Of a DNA stretch of 64,000 nucleotides, positions 11,064 to 22,479 are shown in pieces (the first letter of the stretch is position 1; every line of letters starts with the position of its first letter). The translations under genes were made by a program, and so were the position numbers. Source of the stretch: Hibiscus mutabilis (Eukaryota > Streptophyta > Magnoliopsida > Malvales > Malvaceae); contig CM033712.1 in the NCBI GenBank assembly GCA_019671005.1, positions 75,838,479-75,902,478 on the forward strand, in the 5' to 3' direction. The notes under the pieces are model-generated. The model was not told the DNA's origin. It made no database searches and saw nothing but the letters and a program-made list of their open reading frames with translations.

Positions 11064-12900
11064 AACTCCAGGGGCTAGGACAAGATATTTTCCTTTTGTT
11101 GTTCACTTAGATTTTTTTTAAAGGAAAGTTCACTTAGATTCTTGTGTCACCGAGATAGGGACATAATTTAGTGTATTATAATTTTGTGTATAGTATTTTA
11201 CTATTTTATATGTTTATAATTTTATTTTTAAAGTATAATTATATAGAGTTTTTATGTATTTATAATTCATTTTACATAGTTTTTAATATATTTGTGAGTT
11301 CGTATCATATTAATAATATTATTACGTTGCATTATTGTTAAAAAAAGTTTAAAATTTTGATGATATTTAATGTCCACTCTCTCTTCTCTCCTAAAATTTA
11401 AGTTGTAGATTCAATACCTATTAAAAGTAAATTTGTCTTCTTTAAGTAGAAATTGTTCAAAGAATTTGTGAAGATGTTTAAATGGTAAATTATATGTTTT
11501 TTATAGTTCATGTTTATTTTATGGTCTATATTCGAAATTTATGGCTCTTCCTCTCAACATTCTACAAATAATATTTTTAATTCACGAGCCAGCTCTATTT
11601 GAATCAGATCAAATTTGAACCTAAACTAAACATAAAACATTATACAAATAAGACCTTGACCTGATCTGATCTGATATGATCTATAAATACATAGGCCTAC
11701 TTAAAAATTTTAAAAAATTAAAAAGCCTAAATTAAAATTTTTAAATTTTGAAGGGTTTAATTTTAAATTTTCAAAAAAAGTGTTTAATTAAACTTAATGA
11801 GATTTTTTTAAAAAAAATTAGAAGGGGACTTGATTAAAAATTCAAAAATTTTGAAATATAATAAAAATTTTAATTTTTGTAAGACCAAATTAATTTTTTT
11901 TAATTTTTTAAAAGATTAAATTTTAAATTTTTAAAATTGGGGTTGGGGGAGGGGGGGGCAGGGGCAGGGGCAGGGCTACTCTTGCTCCCGTAACCATCCG
12001 CCCCTGTATAAATATACATTTCCAAGGTTAGCTTAGCTTAATTCAGAAAATGCAGTGTTATTTCCTTTTCAAAAATAAAAGGGGCCAATTTAATGGTAAT
12101 TTGTCCAGAAAAATTTGTTCAAAAAAATAATGGTAATTTTGATTAGGGTTTGGGCTCCAAAGTGGCTTTTCAATCTGGGTTGGGCCTTGCTCATTGGGTT
12201 CCTAACTTCCTAATATGTTTGGTTATATCCTTATTATATATAATTTAATATTTAATGTATTTTTTCTTTTAATTGTTATTATGTCTTAATTAACAAGTTT
12301 CGATTGAGTTTAGTTCGATTGACATGTCTTTGATATAATATACAAAATGACGTAAATTTGAGCATTTTTAACTACTTAATATCTTTAATTTATGAGTAGA
12401 AAAAAGTTTGAGTAGTATAAAGAAATTGTATATTACAATTTATTTATGAATACAACTTCAGAGTGTATATGATTTCTTAGTATGTGTATGTTTCATTAAA
12501 CTGGTTATAGTTTTCTTGAGAAAAAAAGTAATTATTTCATTTTTTGTTACAAGAGATTTTCGATTTTATAAATGAGACTAATAAAATAACAGCTAATGAA
12601 ATTTTTTAGTTGGTTGAGTGGTCAATGATATCTTTTTTTATCTTATTTGCATTAAAATTTTAAATATTATTTTATTGTACCAAATAAGATAACAACACAT
12701 TATCATTACACTTCGAATAATTAAATTGTAGATTTGAATATTTTTTAAATAAATTATTTCATAGTTAAAATATAAGCACGGAAAAATTTATGAGCGGGAT
12801 ATTAACTTGACTTTTTATATTTAAATTGGCACTTAAAATTAACTTCGTAAATTAAATAAATAATTTATTATAAGTATCAATGTAGATCATAAAGTTGGAG
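11064..12900. other. AT-rich spacer, no gene recognised
   Basis: 3' flank of the F-box gene followed by AT-rich sequence with long poly-A/T tracts. It contains a short run of CTGAT pentamers near 11660-11680 and the G-rich tract at 11939-11975. No coding frame with a recognisable domain was found on either strand. Confidence 0.6.
11939..11975 (+). other. G-rich tract with G-quadruplex potential
   Basis: Consecutive runs of four or more G separated by one- or two-base spacers (GGGG TT GGGGG A GGGGGGGG CA GGGG CA GGGG CA GGG) in otherwise AT-rich DNA. It satisfies the usual G3+N1-7 quadruplex pattern. The downstream CTCTTGCTCCCG...CGCCCCTGTATAAATA suggests a degenerate repeat, but its source is not identified. 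Confidence 0.6.
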
Positions 12901-12904
12901 CTTC

Positions 12905-14168
12905 CCGGAGAATGAGTAAGTTAAGGTCAATGTTAATGGGGTTGTGAATATGGAGAATGATACGGCTGCGATTGGGAGGAGTCATCTGAGGTGATCAGAG
13001 TGAGTGGTTGTTTGGTTTTTCTCGAAATTTAGATAAATGTTCTGTTGTGACTGCAGAATTATGGGCAATTTACGATGGGCTTTATCATGCCCAAAGACTA
13101 AACTTTAATAAAATTGTTATCAGATTGTGCTGAAGCAGTTCAGTTGGTGCAAAGGACCGGTTTGAATCGTGTTGAAAATGCGTTGGTTATTAAAATCAAA
13201 GCGATGTTGCTGGGGATTGGGAGGTTGTGGTTCGACAAATTAGTCGCACGGCAATTGTGGTGGCTAATAGGCTTGCTGCAGCTTTACGTGGTAACCCTCC
13301 TATGGAAATTCTTCATACTCTTGAACCGATCGATATGCAGCAGCTGCTGGTGGGGGATCGACAACAAGCCACTAGGGTTGGCTAGTTGTCTCATTGGGTT
13401 CTTCGATGGGTGTAAGCTTGGGGTTGGTTTTGTTTTGTTGCCGTAAGGCTCTATTTATTGTCACGTGGCTAGAGTTCCAACCAGCCCACCGTGCGGCCTT
13501 AGGCGATGTGACTCAAGACAAACGCCTAAGTAAGACTTTTCAACCCTCTCGGAAGATCAAACTTCCCAAGCACCGACAAACGCAAAACGTTCTACGCTGA
13601 AACAGATCAAACGAGATGAGCGAAGAAGAACTTCGAAAGAACGCTCAAGAACAAAGACAAGAACACTAAGATGATTTAGAATAAATGCCTTTATTCCTTG
13701 GAAACTTGGATACATGAAATGAGGAGGGGAAGACCTCTATTTATAGTTGAGTTCCCCATAATCCGACGGTCTATACAAATTTACATCGACGGCTATGATC
13801 GAAGCCCACCAACCACAATGGTACAATCCTGGGAATATTCCCTTCTATCTATGGCAACAAATCATATGTATACAAGGCAAGTTTACATAGGTCAAAGTGG
13901 ATGAATAAGCCTTCTAGAATCTCCCACGGATCGGGCTAAGTCTGGTGGTCTCTTTGAGCCCAAAATCTCTATCTGAACCTCTTGGGAACTCTGGTGTGCA
14001 CCCAGTGGTGCCAATGACTCGGGCCTTGGCTCGCGGCCCGTGACATTATGCCTTAGATTATCTGGGTTTTCTGGCTTGATTCTTTTTGTAACTACAATTA
14101 TTTGTACTCTTTTTTTATTTAACGAGACATGTGATTGTAGTCTTTCTCTCTTTAAATAAAAAAAATAT
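12905..14168 (+). mobile_element. 3' end of a LINE (RNase H domain), split by a solo LTR
   Basis: 12905-13410 reads, with one frameshift near 13120, as the plant RNase H-like domain that ends many LINE ORF2 proteins: VNGVVNMENDTAAIGGV, then WLFGFSRNL, VTAELWAIYDGL, and after the frameshift SDCAEAVQLVQ. The reading frame ends near 13388. The 3' part continues on the far side of the solo LTR (14046 on) to a terminal A-rich tail, TTTAAATAAAAAAAA, near 14152-14166, as expected for target-primed retrotransposition. The 5' part of the LINE is missing. Confidence 0.7.
13459..14045 (-). mobile_element. Solo LTR (587 bp) nested in the LINE fragment
   Basis: Begins TGTCACG and ends CGTGACA, and is flanked by TTAT on both sides (13455-13458 and 14046-14049), a possible 4-5 bp duplication. 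On the minus strand there is a TATA motif in CTATAAATAG (about 13745-13736), and downstream features match the R-U5 region of the LTR fragment at 43.4-43.66 kb (GGTGGGCT...AACTCTA.CCACGTGACA). No internal domains flank it, so it is an unequal-recombination product. The 13698-13904 open frame is an LTR artefact. Confidence 0.8.
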
Positions 14169-14861
14169 AGATTATAAAGTTAACTTTAAGTGTCAAATTC
14201 AAGTATTTTGTTGGACAAAAAAATTTATGTACCAATAGAACTTCCAAGTCAACTTTAGATACTAAAGTGTATATTTGACTTAAAATTTTTAAGCTTTTAT
14301 AAGATTTTGTGACAAAAAATACTTGTTTCATTGTCATCCCTAATTCGAATAATTTGGATAAGAAAAAAATAGAGAAGAATACCAGCAAAAAAGGAAAAGG
14401 TTGGGGTATGCCTAATCCATGGGCAGAGTGCACTGAACAATGAGCAAAGGGTACTGTATAAGTTATGTTGATTATCAAGGATAGTCACATGCCCGTGGAC
14501 TTTGTGGCCTGTATATATCATTTATACACCATGTTCCATGTTACATTAATAACATAGCAGATTGTTGCATCACATTCACATATTATCACATGGGACATAT
14601 ACTACTGTCCATTTCTGGTTGGAAATTTTATATTCAAAACCAGCCACAAATTCATTTTTTTTATTTATATGTATATTTATATTTAATTGAGTTTGTATTT
14701 ATATCCTAGAAGTCAATGTAATAATGAACTCAACGAGTTGTTTCAGGAGAAAACATAATGATATTTATTTTAAGAGACATAGATTCAAACACATATATGT
14801 TGTCAAAAGATTAAAAAATAAAAAATAAAAACCTAAAAGACGTGAAAAATAAAAATAAAAG

Positions 14862-15203
14862 GGCTTAAATGAAAATTGACCTCTAAATTATGTCATTTGT
14901 TTGCTTTTAGTCCTTTAAACTATTTTTGGTCATAACAAGTATCTAAACTATTATTTATGGCCACTTTATGTTCGAACGTTATCTAAGTTAAAAAAATATT
15001 TCGACCAATTAGACGTTGACACGTCACAAAAATTTAATTTATTGTCTTAACCCAAAAATAGTTTAGGGACAAAGTAAAAAACATAGCTTAAATACTTAAA
15101 GTGGTTAGAAATAATACTTTAAGTATTTGTTTTGACCAAAAAATAATTTAAGGACCAAAAGCAAAAAAAAAGACAGTTTAAAGGATAATTTTTCATTTTA
15201 GCC
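14862..15203. mobile_element. 342-bp inverted-repeat MITE-like element
   Basis: The left arm (GGCTTAAATGAAAATTGACC, then TTTGCTTTTAGTCCTTTAAA) is the reverse complement of the right arm ending TTTCATTTTAGCC at 15203. Arms are about 115 bp. It belongs to the common plant type in which arms carry 'TTTAGTCC...' phrases. No coding capacity. Confidence 0.7.
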
Positions 15204-16339
15204 AAATCAAAGCCTTCCCTTGACTATGCCCTTCATCAACCACAAAAATCAGGAAATAAATATCTCGATCTCTATCCACCTAGACACTTAAGTAGTGATG
15301 TAAGAGAAGTGATCAACAAAATCATTCTTGCAAACAGTTCTGCTAATAGTTTTAAAAATATCGACAAACTGTCACAAAATGAGATCTAATCGTACGAGAC
15401 TGTTGACCTTCACTGATTAAGGACGTGTATTATGATGATTGCAATATGAACGTCAAATTACTGCAAAGGTAGATGAGAACCTTATTATAAGATAGTCGAA
15501 AAACGTACCACAATAAAACATACAAAACAAAACACATTAAAATGAGGGTAAAGAAAGAATTCAAAACATGTGAGATATTTATTAGGAACAATAATAAATA
15601 AAAAAAATAAAAAAAATCACCATTGTCGATAAACAACATAAAATTAATGTAGTCACACAATATAAAAGAAGAATTAAAAAATATTCTATAGAGATTTGAG
15701 AAGAAGAATGATTAACCCTAAGTAAGAGAGGCTTGAATGTGTAAATATAGATATTTATGACTATTATTTTACTATTTAGTGTGTAATAATGATTCTTATT
15801 ATAATAATACTACTTGTTCTCTCCTCAGTTGGGCACCAAACAACTTGAATCTATAAAATATAGTTATATATATAAAAAACATAAAGAAAAAACAGACCAC
15901 ACTATTGAAATATAGACTTAAATGACAACTATTGAATTTCTTAGTAATTTAAAAGAAAAGAAAAACTAAAAATTATGACAAGTGGTCAACTAAAAAAACA
16001 TGGGCAAACCAAGTGTGAATTGTGGTCCTCACATCTCATTTTCCAAATGGAGGAATTACATCCCCTTTTAATTTACTCCACAATTTCCTAACTTTTGGAT
16101 TTGACCTTGTCCAATTTGTTATTCTTGAAGATTTGTCCCTTTTTTAAGAATAGATATGATGTAGATTTGTTAAAAACAATTATTTTCATATTTGGATCCA
16201 AGTTGGGGAAATTTATTTGATTATTATTATGTTTTAAATTGTTTTGGAAAAAAATGCAGCCCTGTTTGATAATTTTATAATCTTGAGATGTTGTGATCAC
16301 TCTTTTACACGAAAATGATTTAATATGTCCTAATGTTTT

Positions 16340-16600
16340 AGCTTCCATCTTTCTCTTTATAATTTTTTTATAATCTAATTAATATTAATAGATACAAAAT
16401 ATTGATAACCAGTAATTATTTAAATAAATATTAAGTATAATTATGTTTTTATATGTCATTTTACTTCTCCAAATAATCAAACAATTATCAGATAATTTTA
16501 TAAAACACTTTTATACAATTCGTTATTAATACAATCCGCTATTAATTATCCACTAATTGATAAAGTGTATGTAAGGATTATTTTCCAAATATGTGTTATT
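16340..16600. repeat. Degraded copy of the hAT-like MITE found at 36.28 kb
   Basis: Shares, in inverted orientation, AATAATCAAACAA, ACACTTTTATACAATC/TCG and CGCTATTAATTATCC with 36290-36440, plus the TCTAATTAATATTAATAGATA block. Ends are eroded and terminal repeats cannot be placed. Confidence 0.55.
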
Positions 16601-18284
16601 TTTAGAGAGTTAGACTTCAACCGGTATGGTTGTCAAGGTTAGATTAGTATAAAAGTTCAAATACAATGATTTTTGACTCCATATCGGACGAAGTCAATAT
16701 TAGGAATCAACGACACTCAACTTGACTAAAAAAAGAAAATTTTTAATTTAATTTGTTTCGAATCATAATTTTATAATCTCAATTTGAAAAGTTTTCGAGT
16801 AAATTTTGATTTATAAAATAAAAGTAAAATAATTCAAATTTTTTAATAATTAATGAATTAATGTTTAAGTTTGAGTCGAGTATATCATATATGAAAAATA
16901 TTAATATATATTGTATATAGTTATAGATCAATTTTTAATTTAATGATCATTTTATAATAGTTTGATAAATTATTTCTTATAATCTAATTTGTATACTTTA
17001 GCAGAAAATAAAAATTTAATTTTATAATATTTTAATTGATGTTACACTATAATCGTATCATACTCCGTCATAGTCTAGACTCACCCATATTGTCATGATT
17101 GTTCCACTAACAAAATAGACCAAAAATCTGGACACACATTAATGTCAAGTTATGTATTATATTTTACGGTAAATTAATTGTAAAGTTATTAAATTATTGA
17201 ACGATTCTATTTTAATCATTTAATTATAATTTTTCTCCGTTCACAAAAATAAATTTATAATTTTGTTCTACTAGATTATTAAATTAATTTTAATTAAATC
17301 ACTGACTTTCAATGTTGACAAAATTATTGGCATAAAAGTTAAATCAATTTATATTTTTCATGTTTTATCAATTTTATTTTAAGTTCAGTTTAATTTAATA
17401 AATTTAATTTTTTTGTCATGATTGTTATAAGAGATTCTTAAATTTTATCATTTTTCCAAGTTTATTGTCGACCGTCGCTATTTTTTCCTTGTTTTTTATA
17501 TTTATTTTTTGTTTTTATATATTTTTATTTTTTCTAATTTTTATCTACTTTTATGACACATTTTTCTCTAAATTATGGCACGTTTGTGCCCACTTTTGTG
17601 ATAGATTTATGTTCATATATGATTTTCTTATGATACTTGACTCTGATTTGCAGTTAAGTCTAACTTTTCAGTAGTTTTATCTCCTTTTGTGATTTATTTA
17701 TTGATGTATTCAAATTTATATCGCGAATAAGCCTACAAAATTATTACTTTCTCTCTCCACTTCTACATCGATCATTAAGCGTGTAAGTGAATAAGAATAG
17801 CAATTGTGTTTCATGCTTCTTCTTTTTTGTATTTCATCTCATTCCTAACGTTGTAATTCACCGGACATATTATACTAATTTAATGTTTCGTTTTCTATAT
17901 TATTTTCAGTTCTCCTTAAATTTAATATTTTTTCAATTCTCTATTTTATTTTCTAATTAACTTAGCCTGCACATTATTAAAAAAATCTTTAATTATAACC
18001 TAAATTTTAATTTCTTAAATTATGGCTAATTATAGGGAGCTGACGAAACGTAGACAGATAGGTACGGTCCGCTGCACGTTAAAGTGGACCCCTCCAGAAA
18101 AAAAAAACACATTGAAAATAACTTTCCACTTCATTTCCCGTACAAAATATGAAATTTTCAGTCCCCATTTTTGTAGAAAATTGCGGTACCAAAAAATAAG
18201 TTTTTTTAAAAAAAAAATCAATTCTTATCTATTCCTCTTACTCACTCACTCACACCACTTCTCGTACTTCCCTGTACTACCCCT

Positions 18285-18420
18285 CCCTCCTTTAGCCACG
18301 TGTCCTATTCTTCCATCCATCCAACGGATGACATACCGTTGATCATTTCACCTGATTAGACTCATCAACCAATGATAAATCGCCACGTCAAGTGAACTCT
18401 TTGAACATCCACGTGGCGAT
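18285..18420 (+). promoter_or_regulatory. ACGT-core cluster upstream of the F-box/LRR gene
   Basis: Three ACGT cores in about 130 bp (GCCACGTGTCC near 18295, CGCCACGTCAAG near 18381, ATCCACGTGGCGA near 18410), including a CACGTG G-box. They lie 340-470 bases before the start codon. G-boxes and ABRE-like ACGT elements bind bZIP and bHLH factors; their use here is inference. Confidence 0.4.
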
Positions 18421-18761
18421 CTTCTGTATGGAGGACTTTGTTTAAAGACCTGAACCGGTTCTCAGTGAAGCGTTTACGTTTGTCTTCTCCGCTTATTATT
18501 ATATTTTTCTCTGCAAGTCTTTCACCTACCAAAATAGCTTCGATTTTCCTTCTTATTCTCTTGAGGAAAAAGTTCCGGGAAAATGAACCCGACCCGAACG
18601 AACAGTTTTAGCTTGATTCGGATTCTCTGTAAACCGACCCATCACCCGCTCCTCTACCTCCGAGTCGTCTTCTTGTTTGTTCCCACATGAAAAAAAATCG
18701 TTTTTAAAAAATAAAAGTAAGCTTTTTTTGTTTTTGTTTTGTTTATTTGCTAAAACCCAAA

Positions 18762-21700
18762 ATGTCACCGTTTCAATCGACCCAATCGTTTCAATCGAAC
18801 AAGAAAATCCTTAGTTTAACAGAAGATATACTCGTTCGGATCTACGAGATTCTTGTCTCTGAGTCGGATCGGAAATCGTTTCGGCTCGTCTGCAGAGAGT
18901 TCCATCGAATCGATTCGCTGACTCGGAAGCATCTTCGAGTACTCCGGATCGAGTTCTTGCCGACCCTTCTCCACAAGTACCCTCGACTGCAATCTCTCGA
19001 CCTCTCCGCTTGTCCCCGCATTGAAGACGGGGTGGTTTCATTGCTCTTATCTCGAGTTGGTCCGGGTTCGAATTCGCTGAGTTTGGGTAATTGGACTCGG
19101 GGGCTGAAGAGTCTGGTGCTGAGTCGAGCTACTGGGTTGAGGTTCTCGGGTTTGGAGATGCTGGTAAGTGCATGTCCGTGTTTGGAGAGCGTTGACGTGT
19201 CGTATTGTTGTGGGTTTGGAGACAGGGAAGCTGCTGCTTTGTCGTCCGCCGGTGGATTGAGGGAGTTGAACATGGATAAGTGCTTGCGACTGACCGATGT
19301 CGGATTGGCGAAGATCGCTGTCGGGTGTTTGAAGTTAGAAAATTTGAGCTTGAAGTGGTGCATGGAGATAACTGATCTGGGTGTCGATCTTTTGTGTAAG
19401 AAATGCGTAGATTTGAAGTATCTTGACGTCTCTTATCTCAAGGTTGGGTCTTTTTTTCTCTCTGCCATTGCTTTTTGAATGAATTTTTTCTCAATGCAAT
19501 GTTTGGTTACTGAGAAAATAGAAGCTCAGATTGAAACTACATTAAATTTCTTTTGAAATATTGTCTATGGTTAATCTTGATGTATGTTTGTGGTTTAGGT
19601 GACAAATGAATCGCTTCATTCTATTGCTTCTCTGCTGAAACTGGAGGCTTTGGGTTTGATGGCTTGTCCTTTGATCGAAGATGTCGGATTACAGTTTATC
19701 GAGCACGGATGCCCTTTACTAACGGTAGAAAACTTTGACATTTGTGTAGAATTTTATTGCTTATTGATACAGCATGAAAATGCAAACGGATGTTTTGAAT
19801 TATGTTGTTTGTAGGTCATCGATGTATCCAGGTGCGAAGGTCTGAGTTCGTCTGGTTTAATCTTTGTTGTTAGAGGTCATGGTAATCTTCTGGAGCTAAA
19901 TGCAGGTTACTGTCTTCCAGTAAGTAATTTCTTGGTTGCTTGCTTTTCGTGTTTTGCCGATGTTATCCGGCTTTGGTCATGTAGTAGTGTAAGTTTGCCA
20001 TTTCGATTTATGGATGCTGAATGTTGGTTTTCATGATAGGAGCTTTCCACAGCCCTTCTCCATCAGATAAAGAACTTAAAGCACCTTGAAGTTATTAGAA
20101 TTGATGGGGCTAGAATTTCCGAGTCTAGTTTCCAAGTAATTAGCGCCAACTGCAAGTCACTGGTAGAGATCGGGCTCAGCAAATGTGTGGGGGTGACCAA
20201 CATGGGTGTAATGAGACTTGTATCTGGCTGCATTAATTTAAGAGTCCTAAATCTAACCTGCTGCCGTTCCATTACCGATGCTGCAATTTCTGCTATAGCT
20301 GTCTCGTGCAGAAACCTTGTATGCCTCAAGCTAGAGTCTTGTAGTATGATTACCGAGAAGGGTCTTTGTCAGCTCGGATCCTTTTGCTTGCTACTGGAGG
20401 AAATTGATCTAACGGATTGTTGTGGTGTAAATGACAAAGGTTACAGTCTTGAACTATTCTCTATTTTATTTCAATTTCCCATTGTGCAACTTATTGGTTA
20501 CGTTCCGGTTTCCAATCAATTAGTGTGTTTTATTCCTATCTGCAGGATTAGAATACTTATCTAAATGTTCTGAGCTATCATGCTTGAAACTGGGGCTTTG
20601 CACAAACATATCGGATAAAGGACTCTCCTATATCGGTTCTAACTGTAAAAAGATTCATGAACTAGATCTATACCGGTAAAATAAGCTTAAAATCGACTTG
20701 AGAGTGAAGTTATGTTTTCTTAACATGCTAATAGAAAGTTAATATCTGTTCATTGGGACTTTCAGGTGTACCGGTATTGGTGATGATGGCTTAGATGCTC
20801 TATCCAGTGGTTGTAAGAAGTTGAGGAAACTCAACTTGTCATACTGCAATGAAGTTTCCGACAGAGGGCTAAGTTATATCGGTCGTCTAGAGGAGCTTTC
20901 TGATCTGGAAATGCGGGCACTTCATAAAATTACAGGTGTGGGTTTGGAAGCAGTTGTAGCTGGATGTAAGAGACTGGCAGATTTGGATATGAAACATTGT
21001 GAGAAAGTTGATGATTCGGGCTTTTTGGCACTTGCCTACTACTCGAGGAACCTTCGACAGGTAGAATTTTTCTGATTATGCGATATGAGTGCTATGTGTG
21101 GAAAACATGTATAGAACGTTACTTTTGGTAAATAAGATTCGTTTCGTCAATATGCGGAAAGTTTATCCTTCCAGAGTCTACATGCTGCCTACATTGTGAT
21201 GTTTTCTTGATTCATCTTCAATGCATCTTTTTGATTTCATAGTAAGGAGCTTCTCTACTCCTTTAATTATGCCTTTTTTCACTTAAAGCATTTGAGACCT
21301 ATGGAGGGTTTGTTTCTCTGGCTTCAATCAGATTAAGTGTTCGCATCCTTATTCACTATCTTAATTCCTTCACTTTCTTCTTGGTTAACTTGAGGCTATG
21401 TTCTCTAAATCGTCAATTTCCCCCCACCAGTTCTACCGATTCGCGTTTTAGTATAAGCAACATGCATGATGGAAACCATATGGAATTTATGTTGAAACTG
21501 GTGGAAACTATTCACAATACGTTCAAATGTGCTAAACTCTGGTATGTTGGCAGATAAATTTGAGCTACTGTGCCATTTCTGATACGGCATTGTGCATGGT
21601 GATGGGGAACTTGACCCGGCTGCAGGAGGCAAAGCTTGTGCACCTCCGTAATGTCACGGTTGAAGGGTTCGAACTTGCACTTGGAGCCTGCTGTGAACGG

Positions 21701-21799
21701 GTAAAAAAGGTCAAGCTGTTGGCCACTCTAAGATTCGTTCTTTCATCGGAGATCCTCGAAACCCTGCATGCCAGAGGTTGCATCATGAGATGGGATTAG
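18762..21799 (+). CDS. FBL3: F-box/LRR-repeat protein 3-like (FBL3)
   Basis: Predicted 660-residue protein from seven exons: 18762-19442, 19599-19724, 19815-19919, 20040-20439, 20546-20675, 20766-21060 and 21554-21799 (stop TAG). All junctions are GT-AG and phases agree. The start is ATG 18762; an upstream in-frame TTG is not used. Residues about 15-55 are the F-box region (LTEDILVRIYEIL then SFRLVCREFHRIDSLTRKHL). From about residue 70 to the end run cysteine-containing leucine-rich repeats (LDLSACPRIEDG, VDVSYCCGFGDREAAAL, MDKCLRLTDVGLAKIA, SLKWCMEITDLGVDLLC, ending ETLHARGCIMRWD). Order, length and C-terminus match the Arabidopsis FBL3 type (about 665 residues). Role: probable substrate receptor of an SCF ubiquitin ligase; the target is unknown. 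AATAAATAAA near 21829 may serve polyadenylation. Confidence 0.95.
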
Positions 21800-22069
21800 A
21801 TGAATACATCTTGGAAGTTCATCAGAAGATTAATAAATAAACTCCTTATGCCTTGTCCATTTAAAGGCTGTGGCTAATATAGTCTCTTCTGTATGTTCTC
21901 TTCGACAGTGAAACTGGACGTCCGAAGTTCATATTCTGCTCTGGATAACAGATTTTAGTTCAACTACAGCTTGGACTTGTACTGACCACGAATTATTTAT
22001 TATTCTATCATTTTAAGTATGTTATCTTGTCATCTCTGAATGCTTCAAATGGTGAAAATTACAGATACG

Positions 22070-22470
22070 CATTACAATCTTTTAAAGCCTTACTGGAACC
22101 TGGCTTATTGAAGGCCATTTTACACAGGCAATTGGCTACTTGGTTCCCTTGGCGATAAACATGTCCGACTCGAACCTGCAAATATAGGCACAACATTCTG
22201 ATTACTGCTCGTCCAACTGCCGTAATGATAATCTTCATTCTTCTTGGTGCACAGCTGCACAATCTGATTCTAAGATTATACTACGAGCAGCAAGTGCCTT
22301 CATGCCATGCACACAGTAACCCATCCAGCACACTACATAGCTCTGCTTCCAGCACACTACATAGCTCTGCTTCCAGCACTGAACCTCGACAAGTGGTTTG
22401 AGGGCTTTGCCTTGTCTTGAAAACACTTTGGGTGTGTCGAGTACAGAAATTATAGCCCGGGTGCATCGTT
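22070..22470 (-). pseudogene. Decayed RNase H-like (LINE-type) fragment
   Basis: On the minus strand, in two frames, pieces of the plant LINE RNase H domain are visible: LEAELCSVLDGLLCAWHEG (about 22380-22290), then RSIILESDCAAVHQE (about 22300-22255) and VRVGHVYRQGNQVANCLCKM (about 22175-22115), in the normal order. A perfect 24-bp tandem duplication (about 22326-22373) repeats eight residues. It starts about 270 bases after the F-box/LRR gene. Confidence 0.6.
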
Positions 22471-22479
22471 ATCCGGACG

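Larger units (their letters stand above)
14169..18000. other. AT-rich spacer with MITE remnants, no gene recognised
   Basis: Apart from the inverted-repeat element at 14862-15203 and the hAT-like MITE remnant at 16340-16600, this spacer is AT-rich with short open frames lacking recognisable domains. The hydrophobic frames at 15430-15660 (minus) and 17465-17674 (plus) are products of poly-T composition. Confidence 0.55.

Noticed and set aside
13114..13446. 110-codon open frame as a host gene
   Set aside because: Only the frameshifted RNase H reading (SDCAEAVQLVQ) is conserved; it belongs to a LINE fragment.
18811..19363. Minus-strand open frames of 76 and 173 codons
   Set aside because: They lie wholly inside exon 1 of the F-box/LRR gene and have no domain; shadows.
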